A stretch of 64,000 nucleotides of DNA from contig BGKB01000044.1 of the NCBI GenBank assembly GCA_003116975.1, forward strand, positions 818,940-882,939, read 5' to 3'. Under the pieces are notes generated by a model. The model was not told the origin of the DNA. It did not search any database and saw only the letters and a program-made list of their open reading frames with translations. Source of the DNA: Aurantiochytrium sp. KH105. Lineage: Eukaryota; Sar; Bigyra; Thraustochytrida; Thraustochytriidae. The first letter of the stretch is position 1, and the number at the start of each line of letters is the position of its first letter. Both the position numbers and the translations under genes were made by a program. Below are positions 38,979 to 49,018 of this stretch, one piece after another.

Positions 38979-40835
38979 CTAGGGCCCGGCGCGGATCATG
39001 TCGGCCGCGCGCTCGCCGATCATGATGGCGGGGGCGTTGGTGTTGCCGGAGACGATGTCGGGCATGACCGAGCAGTCGGCGACGCGGATGTTGCGGAAAC
39101 CCTTGATCTTGAGCGTCTTGGCGTCGCAGACCACGGTGGGATCGTCGAGGGAGCCCATCTTGGCCGTGCCGACCGGGTGGTACACGGTGCACGTCTTTTT
39201 GCGAATCTCCTCCCGGATGTACTCGTCCGAGTCCGGCGCGAACCTCGCGTCAGGGTCGATGACCCGCTTGGCGAAGTGGGGCCCAAGAGCCTTGGTCTTC
39301 TCCGCAATCTCCATCGTCTTGCGGTAGCAATAAACCAGGGCATCGACGTCAATCTCCTCGCTGAGGTAGTTCGGGTCAATAAGAGGCGGGTCAAAGGGAC
39401 TCGCCGAGTTGAGCCCAACATGACCGCGGCTGTGCGGACGGTCAAGCGTCACCATAAAGTTGCAGCGCTCGAGACCCTTTTCTTGGGTCTCCCTGGTCGT
39501 GGTGTCGAGACCGAAGTTGGCCTTGATGCGATCAAGGTCGTTGCCCGGGTAAGGGACGAGGTGGATCTGCAAGTCGTTGCCGTCCTTTTCGGGGCGGAGG
39601 CCGGATCGCAAAAAGGCCATGGCAGTCACGCCTCCCGACATCAAGGGGCCCGTGCTGTTGACATAGTAGTCCCAAAAAGCCTTGATGACCTGAAGCGGCT
39701 TGCCCGAGAATGACGCAACGCCTGGGGCGTACTCGTACTCGAGAAAAGCAAAGAGATGGTCGACGAGATTCTTGCCGACAGGAAGATCAGCAGCGACGGG
39801 AATGTTGAACTTTTCCAGCTCGGCGCGAGGTCCAATGCCGCTGAGCATGAGCACCTGCGGCGTGTTGGTCGTGCCAGCGCTCACAATGACCTCCCTGCGG
39901 ATCGGGATGAATTGCGAGGGGATTTTGTCGGACTTGAGCGTTTCGGCATCGACATCGCCGGTCTTGACGAGGACGCCGACGGCAGTGTCGCCCTGAATGA
40001 CAATCTTCTCCACGTGCGCGTGCGTGACGACGGTGAGATTGGGGCGCTTGATGACGTCATTGTCGAAAAGGAAGCAAGTGGCAGTGTCCGTGCGCTTACC
40101 ATCGTGAATCGTCACCTGCGCGAGGCTGGCGCCTTCCTGGACGGGTCCGTTGTAGTCGTGGGGGCCCTTGATGCCGCACTCGCTGCAGGCGGCAACGAAG
40201 CGTTCACCCGTCTCGCGTGAGACCATCTCGTACGCCGGATCGTTGAGGTCCGTGACCCGGAGAGGGCCCTTGGTGCTGTGGTGGCCGCTGGCGTGAAAAG
40301 AGGAATCCATCTTGTCACTGGTGATGAGGTTCTCGGACTTGAGAAAGTACGGCAGCACGTCCTTGTAGCTCCAGCCCTCGCAGCCGTACTCCTCCTCCCA
40401 CTGGTCGTAATTGCGCGGGTCGCCGCGAACGTAGAGCATGGCATTGATGGACGAGGATCCGCCGAGGCACTTGCCGCGCGGCCAGTGCGAGACGCGGTCA
40501 TCCTGCTTTGTCTGCGGGGTCGAGCGGTGCGCCCAGTCATATGGCGAGTTCTGCAGCTCGTCGAATTTGACGAGCGGATGCTGCACGGCCATCACGGACT
40601 GATTGTTCCCACCGGCTTCGAGGAGGAGCACCGACACATTCGGGTCTTCGCTCAGCCGCGACGCCACCACGCAGCCCGCTGACCCCGCGCCAATCACCAC
40701 ATAATCATAGCTTCCCGAGATGTTCCCGCCGTCCTGAAGGCCCGAGGTCTCCTGCGTCTCGAGCGTGGCCTTGGCGCCCTCCTCGGCAGCCGGCGCCTGC
40801 AGATGACCCACGAGCTTCTCCACGCGCGCCGCCAT
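38979..40835 (-). CDS. GMC oxidoreductase 4, PTS2-bearing
   Basis: This 618-residue FAD enzyme has a PTS2-like nonapeptide at residues 4-12 (RVEKLVGHL). A QETSGLQDGGNISGSYDYVV linker precedes the Rossmann motif IGAGSAGCVVASRL. Signatures WPRGKCLGGSSSINAMLYVR and NTPQVLMLSGIGP are present. The catalytic pair is the His of YHPVGTAKMG and the Asn of SGNTNAP. It ends ADMIRAGP. It is closer to GMC-5 and GMC-6 than to GMC-1 and 3 (shared DPTVVCDAKTLK). The start is the first ATG of the frame with sensible composition. Confidence 0.88.
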   Translation of the reverse strand: MAARVEKLVGHLQAPAAEEGAKATLETQETSGLQDGGNISGSYDYVVIGAGSAGCVVASRLSEDPNVSVLLLEAGGNNQSVMAVQHPLVKFDELQNSPYDWAHRSTPQTKQDDRVSHWPRGKCLGGSSSINAMLYVRGDPRNYDQWEEEYGCEGWSYKDVLPYFLKSENLITSDKMDSSFHASGHHSTKGPLRVTDLNDPAYEMVSRETGERFVAACSECGIKGPHDYNGPVQEGASLAQVTIHDGKRTDTATCFLFDNDVIKRPNLTVVTHAHVEKIVIQGDTAVGVLVKTGDVDAETLKSDKIPSQFIPIRREVIVSAGTTNTPQVLMLSGIGPRAELEKFNIPVAADLPVGKNLVDHLFAFLEYEYAPGVASFSGKPLQVIKAFWDYYVNSTGPLMSGGVTAMAFLRSGLRPEKDGNDLQIHLVPYPGNDLDRIKANFGLDTTTRETQEKGLERCNFMVTLDRPHSRGHVGLNSASPFDPPLIDPNYLSEEIDVDALVYCYRKTMEIAEKTKALGPHFAKRVIDPDARFAPDSDEYIREEIRKKTCTVYHPVGTAKMGSLDDPTVVCDAKTLKIKGFRNIRVADCSVMPDIVSGNTNAPAIMIGERAADMIRAGP

Positions 40836-41791
40836 CCTTTTCTTCTCCTCCTCCTCCTCCTCCCCCTTCGCCTTTTGGCGTCGCTGGTGTGGCTTGCTGC
40901 CGCGCTCTCAGTTCTGTGTTTGCCCGCGAGCAGCCCAGCAGCAGCAGCAGCAGCAGCAGCAGCATCCGCCGCACAACGAGGACGAGACCCGCGCGAGCGC
41001 CTGCAGTCCCGCTTCGTCCGACCCGCCCCCGGCCCGGATACCGTTCCCCGCTCCACAGTCTGACGACGATCATGCTCATGGCTCGGCCGGATCCTGGACC
41101 GCGCGCGGTCTTGCCGAGCCCGCCTGCCGAGCCGAGCGCGGCCGCGGCTCGGATCAACCACTCTCACCCGTCTTCGCATCTTCGCACGAAAGAGATCGAT
41201 CGATCGATCCGGAGCGAGGAGCGAGAGATCGAAGTAAGGCAGGGCAAGGCACGGCAAGGCAAGGCAAGGCAAGGGAAGGTGACGAGGCCGGCCGCGGAAG
41301 ACTGCGGACGACAGATCTTGTCCGCAGTTCTACCGGTCCGTCGTGGGAGTGACGGACCAGCCTAGGCTGAGCTGAGTGGGAGCGAGAGTGGCAGGAAAAC
41401 AGTGGGACGAGGATCGACCGACAGCGAGCGCCGGCGGGAGGCGGCACGGATACGGACTGGCGGTCGCCGACGGGCGAGATGGGATAGTGATGGAGATGGT
41501 GACGACGATGGGCGGAGCGTGTGGAGGGGAGGGAAGAAGCGTACGTTCGCGGCGGCTGTGGCGATGATGACAAGCGAACAGTGCGATGAAGAGTATACTC
41601 TGGTCGCAACGAGGACAACGAGCATGCACATACGTATACAAGCTTGATGGTCTGGCGATGATGCCTGCCATAGCCATGATGCTGTCAAAGGTCGTATTCA
41701 TGAAAACGTTATAAAAAGAATGTAAAATGTAAAGACCCCAAGGTCGCGTCGTGGTCGTCGTGTGCGCGAGCTTGCTTGCGTTGCTTGCTGC
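40836..41791. other. Spacer between GMC-4 and GMC-5
   Basis: This 956-base spacer holds a (CAG)9 tract at 40936-40963, a (GGCAA)n tract at about 41237-41273 and otherwise unrecognised sequence. AT-rich sequence around 41708-41735 is probably the GMC-5 3' end. Confidence 0.5.
40936..40963 (+). repeat. (CAG)9 microsatellite upstream of GMC-4
   Basis: A perfect CAG run about 100 bases before the GMC-4 start codon (CTG on the sense strand). Confidence 0.9.
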
Positions 41792-43663
41792 TCAGGAGGA
41801 CTGGATCATGGCGGCCACGCGCTCGCCAATCATGATGGCAGGGGCGTTAGTGTTGCCCGAGATGACATAAGGCATGACGGAGCAGTCACCGACGCGAATG
41901 TTGCGGAAACCCTTGACCTTGAGGGTCTTGGCGTCGCAGACGACCGTGGGGTCGTCGAGACGACCCATCTTGGTCGTACCGACGGGGTGGTAGATTGTAG
42001 ACGCACGCTTGCGGACCTCGGCCTCAATGTACTCGTCCGAGTTCGGGTCGTACTTGATGTCTCGGTCAATGATGCGCTCGGCAAAGTGGCCCGAGAAAGC
42101 CTTGGTCTTCTCGGCGAGGTCCAGGCACTTGCGGTAGCAAGACATGAGCATGCGGACGTCCCTCTCGTCATCGAGGTACTTGGGGTCAATGAGCGGCGCG
42201 TCAAAGGGGTTGCTGGACTTGAGGCCGACGCGGCCCTTGCTGTACGGGCGAATAAGGGACGGCAAGAAAATGGCCCGGTTCGTGACGTTCGACTTTAAAA
42301 GGTCTTGGTAGTACGTCTGTGCAGTGTCGAAGCCAAAGTTGCGTTCGACCTGCTCCAAGTCATTGCCGGCATACGGGATAAAGTGAATTTGTAAGTCGTT
42401 GCCGTCTTCCTCGGGGCGAATGCCGGAGCGGAAAAACGCCAAAGCCGTCGCCGGCCCGAACATAAAGGGGCCCGAACTATTGACGTAGTAGTCCCAAAAG
42501 GCCTTGATGACCTGCAGGGGCTGACCGGAAAATGCAGAAACATGATCCTTGTAGGCGTACTCGAGGAAGAAGAGCAAGTGGTCTTCGAGGTTCTCTCCGA
42601 CGGGGAGATCGGCAATGACGGGAATGTTGACCTTTTCCAGCTCAGCGCGAGGTCCAATGCCGCTGAGCATGAGGACCTGGGGCGTGTTGACGGCGCCACC
42701 GCAAACGACGACCTCCTTGCGAATACCCACGTACTGCGAGGGGATCTTGTCCGAGTTGAGGGTCTCGGCATCGTGGTTGCCCGTCTTGACCAGGACGCCG
42801 ACCGCAGTGTCCCCTTGAATGACAATCTTTTCCACGTGAGCATAGGTGACCACGGTGAGGTTGGGGCGGTTGATGGCGCCATTGTCAAAGATGAATGCAG
42901 AAGCCGTGTCGACGCGCTTGCCGTTGTAGGTCGAGTTCTGCGACAAGCTTGCGCCCTCTTGCTCGGGTCCGTTGTAGTCGTGCGGTCCGCGGACGCCGCA
43001 TTCGTTACAGGCGGCCACGAATCGCTCCGAGGTATCGCGCGCAACACTAGGATAAATGGGGTCATTGATGTCAGTCACCGTGAGAGGGCCATTGCGACCG
43101 TGATACGCGGCAGGGTGAAAGTTGGGGTCCATCTTGTCGCTGATGACGAGATTCTCCGACTTGAGAAAGTAAGGAAGCACGTCTTTGTAGCTCCAGCCCT
43201 CGCAGCCGAGCTCCTGTTCCCATTGGTCGTAGTTGCGCGGGTCACCGCGAACATAAAGCATGGTGTTAATCGACGACGATCCGCCAAGGCACTTGCCGCG
43301 GGGCCAGTGCGAGACACGGCCGGCTTGCTCGCGCTGCGGCTCCGAGCGGTAAGCCCAGTCATATTCCGAATTTTGCAGGTCAGCGCACGTCACGAGCGGC
43401 TGGAACACCCTGTAGACCTGGTTCGTTGGGCCGGCCTCGAGCAGGAGCACCGACACGTTCGGGTCTTCGCTCAGCCGCGAGGCCACCACACATCCTGCGG
43501 AGCCCGCGCCAATCACCACATAATCGTAATCGCCCGAGATGGTGCCGCCCTCCTGGAGCCCCTTTGCCGCAGTTTCTTGCGCGTGGACCTTGGCATCGGC
43601 ATTGGCGGCGCCCGGCGCATCGAGGTGGCTCGCGAGCTTTTGCACTCGGCGAGCGCCCTCCAT
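41792..43663 (-). CDS. GMC oxidoreductase 5, PTS2-bearing
   Basis: This 623-residue FAD enzyme has PTS2 at residues 6-14 (RVQKLASHL). The linker QETAAKGLQEGGTISGDYDYVV precedes IGAGSAGCVVASRL. Signatures WPRGKCLGGSSSINTMLYVR and NTPQVLMLSGIGP are present. Catalytic His is in YHPVGTTKMG and Asn in SGNTNAP. It ends AAMIQSS, with no PTS1. The ATG at 43663 aligns with the paralogue starts. The sense leader immediately upstream is a CCAAG-rich stretch. Confidence 0.88.
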   Translation of the reverse strand: MEGARRVQKLASHLDAPGAANADAKVHAQETAAKGLQEGGTISGDYDYVVIGAGSAGCVVASRLSEDPNVSVLLLEAGPTNQVYRVFQPLVTCADLQNSEYDWAYRSEPQREQAGRVSHWPRGKCLGGSSSINTMLYVRGDPRNYDQWEQELGCEGWSYKDVLPYFLKSENLVISDKMDPNFHPAAYHGRNGPLTVTDINDPIYPSVARDTSERFVAACNECGVRGPHDYNGPEQEGASLSQNSTYNGKRVDTASAFIFDNGAINRPNLTVVTYAHVEKIVIQGDTAVGVLVKTGNHDAETLNSDKIPSQYVGIRKEVVVCGGAVNTPQVLMLSGIGPRAELEKVNIPVIADLPVGENLEDHLLFFLEYAYKDHVSAFSGQPLQVIKAFWDYYVNSSGPFMFGPATALAFFRSGIRPEEDGNDLQIHFIPYAGNDLEQVERNFGFDTAQTYYQDLLKSNVTNRAIFLPSLIRPYSKGRVGLKSSNPFDAPLIDPKYLDDERDVRMLMSCYRKCLDLAEKTKAFSGHFAERIIDRDIKYDPNSDEYIEAEVRKRASTIYHPVGTTKMGRLDDPTVVCDAKTLKVKGFRNIRVGDCSVMPYVISGNTNAPAIMIGERVAAMIQSS

Positions 43664-44621
43664 CTTCTTTCGGCTTGTCTTGGCTTGTGTCTTGGCTTGG
43701 CTTGGCTCGCTTGGCCTTGCTTGCCTGACCTTGTTTCGTGTCTCGCGAAGTCTCTTTTCTTCCCAAGGGCGGGCGATGATTCGGATTTGGCGACCCTCGC
43801 ACGACTCGAGCGCACGCAGCAGCAGCAGCAGCAGCAGTGCAGTGCAGTGCAGCACAGTGCAGCTAAGCCGAAGCAAAAGAGCTCTTTGCGCCCCGAGTGC
43901 CCTCGAGACTGACCCGAGGGTTGGCGGCGGGTCGCGCTTGGGACTCCCGACAGTCCAGGATATGCCTAAGTCCGTCGGGACGCATCGTCTGAGCGTCCCC
44001 GCCGCGCCAAAGATACTGCCAAAAGTGGCGAAAGGAAGGCAGTGGCCACTGCGAGGGAGGCTGCCGCCCGAACTCGGCCATCCCGCCCCCCCAACGATCC
44101 GTTTTTCGAAGAGAGAGCACGGCCTCTGCAACCTGAAGGCGGCTGGGCTTCTTCTTCACTTCACCTTCTTGCTTGAGGGCTGAGGCTGCATCGTGGTGGC
44201 CAGCGTCGTCGAGTTGAGAGCAGTCATACTGTACGCGATAGCGTTAGCTGGCAAGGATAGCGTACGCGATGAAGGCGGAACGGGTGGTGAGCTGACAACC
44301 AGGAAAGAACAATGAAACAAGAATGACGTCAACAATGAAATCAACTAACTCAACAACAATGAACTCATCAACAGTGAACTCAACAACAATGAACTCATCA
44401 ACAATGAACTCACCAACAATGAAATGACAACCATGAAAGAAGAACAACAACATCACCAGTAAACAATGACGAACCATGAAGAACAACAATAGGGCCTAAT
44501 AAGCCTACGCAAATGCAGTGTCGATTCGCAACTTGGCCAATTGTCGATCATCAAGACGGCCAGAACAAGAATGCATAATAGCATCTGAGATTTATAAAAA
44601 TAAGAAAGCTGCAGCGAAGAT
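43664..44621. other. Spacer between GMC-5 and GMC-6
   Basis: This 958-base spacer carries a (CAG)n tract near 43817-43837, followed by TGCAG repeats, and a 15-bp minisatellite at about 44331-44424. No gene is recognised. Confidence 0.5.
44331..44424 (+). repeat. Minisatellite of AACAATGAACTCATC-type units
   Basis: Degenerate 15-base units (variants of CAACAATGAACTCAT) repeat about six times in the GMC-6 3' flank. Confidence 0.85.
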
Positions 44622-46499
44622 TTAGACCATGTCGGCCTGAATCATGGCCGCGGCGCGCTCGCCAATCATGACGCTGGGCGCGGAGGTGTTGCCCGAGATG
44701 ACGTCCGGCATGATGCTGGCGTCGGCGACGCGGAGGTTGCGGAAGCCCTTGATCTTGAGCGTCTTGGCGTCACAGACGACCGTGGGATCGTCGAGACGGC
44801 CCATTTTGGCCGTGCCGACCGGGTGGTAGATGGTACAGGCTTTGTTGCGGATCTCCTCCTCAATGTAGGCATCAGAGTTCGGGTCGTGCTTGGAGTGACG
44901 GTTGACGACGCGGCCAGCGAGGTGACCCTCGAAGGCCTTGGACTCGGCAATCTTCATGCATCTGCGGTAGCAGTTGACAAGCATGGCAACGTCAGTCTCG
45001 TCGTCGAGGTAGTTGGGGTCGACGAGGGGCGGCTCAAAGGGGTTGGCCGAGTTGAGGCCAATGTAGCCCTTGCTGTACGGGCGAATGAGCGAGGGCAAGA
45101 ACAGGCAGCCGCCAGGCGGCTTCTCGTCCGAGTACTCCGGGCGCGTGGTGTCGATTCCAAAGTTGCGCGTGAACTGATCGAGATCGTTCTGGGCGTAGGG
45201 GATGAAGTGAATCTGGAGATCGTTGCCGTCGCGTTCGGGGCGGAGTCCCGAGCGGAAGAAGGCAAGCGCAGTCGTGACGCCCGACATGAAAGGGCCCGTG
45301 CTGCGCACATAGTAGTCCCAGTAGGCCTTGAGCACCTGGAGCGGCTGGCCCGCAAAGTACGGGACGTTCTCCTTGTAGCTGTACTCGAGGAAGAAGAGCA
45401 GGTGGTCGTAGAGGTTCTTGCCCACGGGAAGATCAGCAATGACTGGAATGTTGAACTTTTCGAGCTCTTCGCGAGGACCGATGCCGCTGTGCATGAGGAG
45501 GTGCGGGGTGCTGACGGCACCGCCGCTGACGATGACCTCCTTGCGCGCGGCAACGAATTGGGACGGGACCTTGTCCGAGCTGAGGGTCTCGATGTCGTAG
45601 TCGCCGGTCTTGACGAGGACGCCGACAGCCAAATCGCCCTGAATGAGGATCTTGTGGACGTGCGCGTGCGTGACAACGGTGAGGTTGGGGCGGTTGATGG
45701 CGCCGTTGTCAAAGAGGAAGGCGGACGCGGTGTCGACGCGCTTGCCATTGTTGATGGCCACCTGCGAAAGGCTTGCACCCTCCTGCACCGGTCCGTTGTA
45801 GTCGTGCGGGGCCTGGATGCCGACCTCGTCACAGCCAGCCATGAAGCGCTCGCCGGTCTCGCGCGAGACCATTTGGCAGGCGGGGTCCAAGTTGTCCGTG
45901 ATGGACATCTCGCCGTCCGTGCCGTGGAAGCCCTTGGCGTAATGGTTGGGGTCCATCTTGTCGCTCATGACCTGGCGCTGCGACTTTTTGAACCACGGCA
46001 GGACGTCCTTGAAGCTCCATCCCTCGCAGCCGTACTCTTCCTCCCACTGGTCGTAATTGCGCGGGTCGCCGCGGACATAGAGCATGGTGTTGATGGAAGT
46101 CGATCCTCCGAGGCACTTGCCGCGAGGCCAGTGGGCAACGCGGCCCTCCTGCTTCTTTTGGGGCGTCGAGCGAAAGGCCCAATCGTACGGGGAGTTCTGC
46201 AAGTCGAAGCAAGTGGCCAGCGGCTGGGCTACGCGCGAGACCTGGTTGGTCCCGCCAGCCTCGAGCAGGAGGACGGAGACATTGGGGTCCTCGGTGAGCC
46301 GGGAGGCAACGACGCAGCCGGCTGCGCCCGCGCCAATGACAATGTAATCGAACTCGCCCGAGATTTCGCCTCCCGATTGGAGTCCCGCAGTTTCTTGCGC
46401 CTCGAGAGTCGCCTTGGGCATGGGCGCGCGCTCCGCCTGCAGATGGCTCGCGAGCTTTTGCATGCGGCGCACGCCTCCATTGCTCTCGGCGGACGCCAT
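44622..46499 (-). CDS. GMC oxidoreductase 6, PTS2-like, catalytic Asn replaced by Ser
   Basis: This 625-residue FAD enzyme has a PTS2-like nonapeptide at residues 12-20 (RMQKLASHL, with Met at position 2). The linker QETAGLQSGGEISGEFDYIV precedes IGAGAAGCVVASRL. GMC signatures WPRGKCLGGSTSINTMLYVR and STPHLLMHSGIGP are present. The catalytic His is in YHPVGTAKMG. Where all five paralogues have SGNTNAP, this one has SGNTSAPS, so the second Asn of the motif is Ser606 (codon TCC). The protein is otherwise intact, full-length and without frameshift. It ends IQADMV. It may be altered in catalysis rather than a pseudogene. Confidence 0.87.
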   Translation of the reverse strand: MASAESNGGVRRMQKLASHLQAERAPMPKATLEAQETAGLQSGGEISGEFDYIVIGAGAAGCVVASRLTEDPNVSVLLLEAGGTNQVSRVAQPLATCFDLQNSPYDWAFRSTPQKKQEGRVAHWPRGKCLGGSTSINTMLYVRGDPRNYDQWEEEYGCEGWSFKDVLPWFKKSQRQVMSDKMDPNHYAKGFHGTDGEMSITDNLDPACQMVSRETGERFMAGCDEVGIQAPHDYNGPVQEGASLSQVAINNGKRVDTASAFLFDNGAINRPNLTVVTHAHVHKILIQGDLAVGVLVKTGDYDIETLSSDKVPSQFVAARKEVIVSGGAVSTPHLLMHSGIGPREELEKFNIPVIADLPVGKNLYDHLLFFLEYSYKENVPYFAGQPLQVLKAYWDYYVRSTGPFMSGVTTALAFFRSGLRPERDGNDLQIHFIPYAQNDLDQFTRNFGIDTTRPEYSDEKPPGGCLFLPSLIRPYSKGYIGLNSANPFEPPLVDPNYLDDETDVAMLVNCYRRCMKIAESKAFEGHLAGRVVNRHSKHDPNSDAYIEEEIRNKACTIYHPVGTAKMGRLDDPTVVCDAKTLKIKGFRNLRVADASIMPDVISGNTSAPSVMIGERAAAMIQADMV

Positions 46500-47986
46500 G
46501 CTCCCTTGCCTTTTGAATTCGATTGGATTGAACTCAACTATACTACCCTTGGCTTGCGTTGCTTTCGGGCTTGGGGTCTTTGGGGTTCTGGTTTTGGCTT
46601 TTGGAGATCTGCCTCGATGATTTCTTGATTTTTTGTACGTTCTGCCTGCGTTCAACGAGAGTCAAGCTCGGCCGTCGACAAAGCCTGATCGGTCCGTGGC
46701 GGCTGCGGTTCGCTTCGCTCCGCAGCGCAGTGTGCTCTGCTGTTGCTAGCAGCCCATCGAAGATCCCAGTCCTTCCCCCTCGGATCATGCCCCAGGAATC
46801 GAAGGCGTGCATGCTCATGCATTTGCAAGCATCCTGCCTATCTCCCCACCCCCGCACGCAGGCCCGGGGTCAGTCAGACGCCCCGCCGGCTGAGGTCGCG
46901 CGTGCGCCGTCTGCAGCGGGATTCTGCGCCGCGCCCAGGATACGCTCGCGCAGGTGCGCCCAGACAGCGCTCTCGGGAGGGCTTCGCACCCGCCTCTTCC
47001 GCCCCGGCGCCCCAGAACGTTGCTGCGACAGCGACGGCGACGGTCGATCCCGCTCGCTCAGTCAGTCAGGAGCACGTCGCAGTCGCAGTCGCTGTCGCGG
47101 TCCGGGAGAGGCGCGAGGACTGACTGCGAGATCGCTTTGCGGTGGCTAGGAGTGGTTTTTGCGAGTTCTGGGGTCGTAAGATGTAAAAGAGCGTCTCGAG
47201 GTCATGGACGTTTTCGTCGCGTTCGTCGGGGGACTCGCGGTGGCGGACGAAGCAGCTACGCTGTGCTGCTGCTGCTGGCGGGCGGGCTGCAGGCGGCTCC
47301 TGCCGCGGATCTTCGACTTTGAGCTGCATGGATGTGACTGTGATCTGTGATCAAAGAAAAGGAGCCTGCGCGGGCGGTGCGGCGAGTGGCCGCCCGCTTC
47401 CCGGCTAACCAACCCGTCGTCCTCTATCCATCCATCGCTCGCGGGGCCCGTTCTGTCCTGTCTGTCACCAGGACGGTCTGCCGACGCCGCAGCGACTGCG
47501 AGCAAACCCGGGCGCTGTCTCGGCGACGCACGTCCATCCTCTGCGTGCGACGCGGCGCCAGTCCCGCCGCGCCAGCCAGACCCGCACCTGCCCACTTCGT
47601 ACGAGGCCGGCTGCCTGCAGTGGCAGAACGAACCGAGGGGGGTGCGCGCGGGCACACTCGGGTCCCCACCGGGTGTGCGCGGGGACCGGGGTGTGCGCGG
47701 GGACCGGGGTGCGCGCAAACTAGGGTAGGGTTCGTGTGCGCCGAATGGCTGGCGGAAGCGAGGGGCGGGCGGCGAGCGCGTAGCGCGGCGGTAGGGGGTC
47801 CTAGCGCGGGGCGGGGGTGCGCGGCGGGCGGGAACGCGGGGAGCGCGGGGAGGAGCGGTGGCGGCGGGCTGGCCGGGAGGGGTGGCGAGGGCGGCAGGCA
47901 GGGAGGGCGCGGTAGAGCTGATTGAGCAGTCGCAGCAGGCAGGTCGCGGAGGAGATCTCAGAGCGCGCGAGCGGTGTTCGAGCAAG
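46500..47986. other. Divergent region upstream of GMC-6 and eS7
   Basis: This 1.5-kb region has no recognisable gene. A GGGGACCGGGGTGTGCGCG-type tandem repeat lies at about 47660-47715. The last 150 bases are G- and A-rich, probably the eS7 leader. Confidence 0.5.
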
Positions 47987-48565
47987 ATGGCGGAGTCCAA
48001 GATCGTGAAGCCTGACGGCAAGCAGCCGGACGAGTTTGAGCTCAAGGTCGCGGATGAGATCTTCAAGCTCGAGACCTCGAGCTCGGAGCTCAAGGAGGCC
48101 GACCTCCAGGGCCTCTACATCATTGGCGCCAAGGAGGTGACCGTGGACGGCAGCCGCAAGGCCGCCGTGCTCATGGTCCCCTACAAGCTCCTCGGTGAGT
48201 TCCGCAAGATCCAGCAGCGTCTGGTCCGCGAGCTCGAGAAGAAGCTCCAGGGCCACCACGTTGTTATTATTGGCCACCGCACCATCTACGGCGACTCGTT
48301 CAACCGCAACATCAAGACCCAGGGCGTCCGGCCCAGGAGCCGCACCCTCACCCATGTGCACGAGGCTATTCTCGACGACCTCGTCTACCCGACCGAGATT
48401 GTTGGCAAGCGCACCCGCTACCGCCTTGATGGCTCCAAGCAGCTCAAGGTTTTTCTGCACACCAGGGACCAGGTGAACATTGAGACCAAGCTCGATACCT
48501 TCTCGACCGTGTACAAGAAGCTCACATCGAAGGATGTCGTGTTCGAGTTCCCGGTGGAGAACTAA
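47987..48565 (+). CDS. RPS7: 40S ribosomal protein eS7 (RPS7)
   Basis: This 192-residue protein is the eukaryote-specific small-subunit protein eS7, required for 18S rRNA maturation and 40S assembly. Recognisable stretches include VPYKLLGEFRKIQQRLVREL, EKKLQGHHVVIIGHRTI, RPRSRTLTHVHEAILDDLVY and PTEIVGKRTRYRLDGSK. Length is close to the usual ~190-194 residues. The ATG in AAGATGG is preceded by purine-rich leader. Codon use is strongly C/G-ending, as expected of a highly expressed gene. Confidence 0.97.
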   Translation: MAESKIVKPDGKQPDEFELKVADEIFKLETSSSELKEADLQGLYIIGAKEVTVDGSRKAAVLMVPYKLLGEFRKIQQRLVRELEKKLQGHHVVIIGHRTIYGDSFNRNIKTQGVRPRSRTLTHVHEAILDDLVYPTEIVGKRTRYRLDGSKQLKVFLHTRDQVNIETKLDTFSTVYKKLTSKDVVFEFPVEN

Positions 48566-49018
48566 ACAAAAAACAAAGTGCCCAGCTTTTGCCTGATCCT
48601 CTTTCTTTTGTCTTCTCCTCTTTCTCCTTTACTTTTTCCGGCTTTTCTCTTCTCCTTCTTCTTCTCCTTCTTCTTGGTTCTCTTTGCGTCTTTGTATATT
48701 TCTTTCTTGCTGCTCGTAACTTGAAAACGTCGACTCTGGGGTTTGGATGGGGTTGTCTGTGTTGCACTTATATTGATGGAAAACGTGCTCGGTCTCGGCC
48801 ATGTATGGCGAACAATGCTCTTGCTTGTGTGCAGCATCGATAGCTTTTGCTTGTTAGCCCGATGCGTTCATAATTGTCGCCGCGCTCGTTTTTTGGATTT
48901 TTGGATCTCTGCAAATGTAAAAAGGGGGTCCGAAAGTCGTTGGATAGTTTTAAAATTTGACGTTCCAGGATGCAAGAGTTCCTTTGTAGCGCGGGTTTGC
49001 CTGGGTGGTGTTACACGA

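Noticed and set aside
21649..46499. Idea that the GMC genes are fatty acid photodecarboxylases
   Set aside because: All keep the ordinary GMC alcohol-oxidoreductase motifs (YHPVG and, in five, GNTNAP) and have no plastid-type targeting. I see none of the features that I would need to support the photoenzyme clade.
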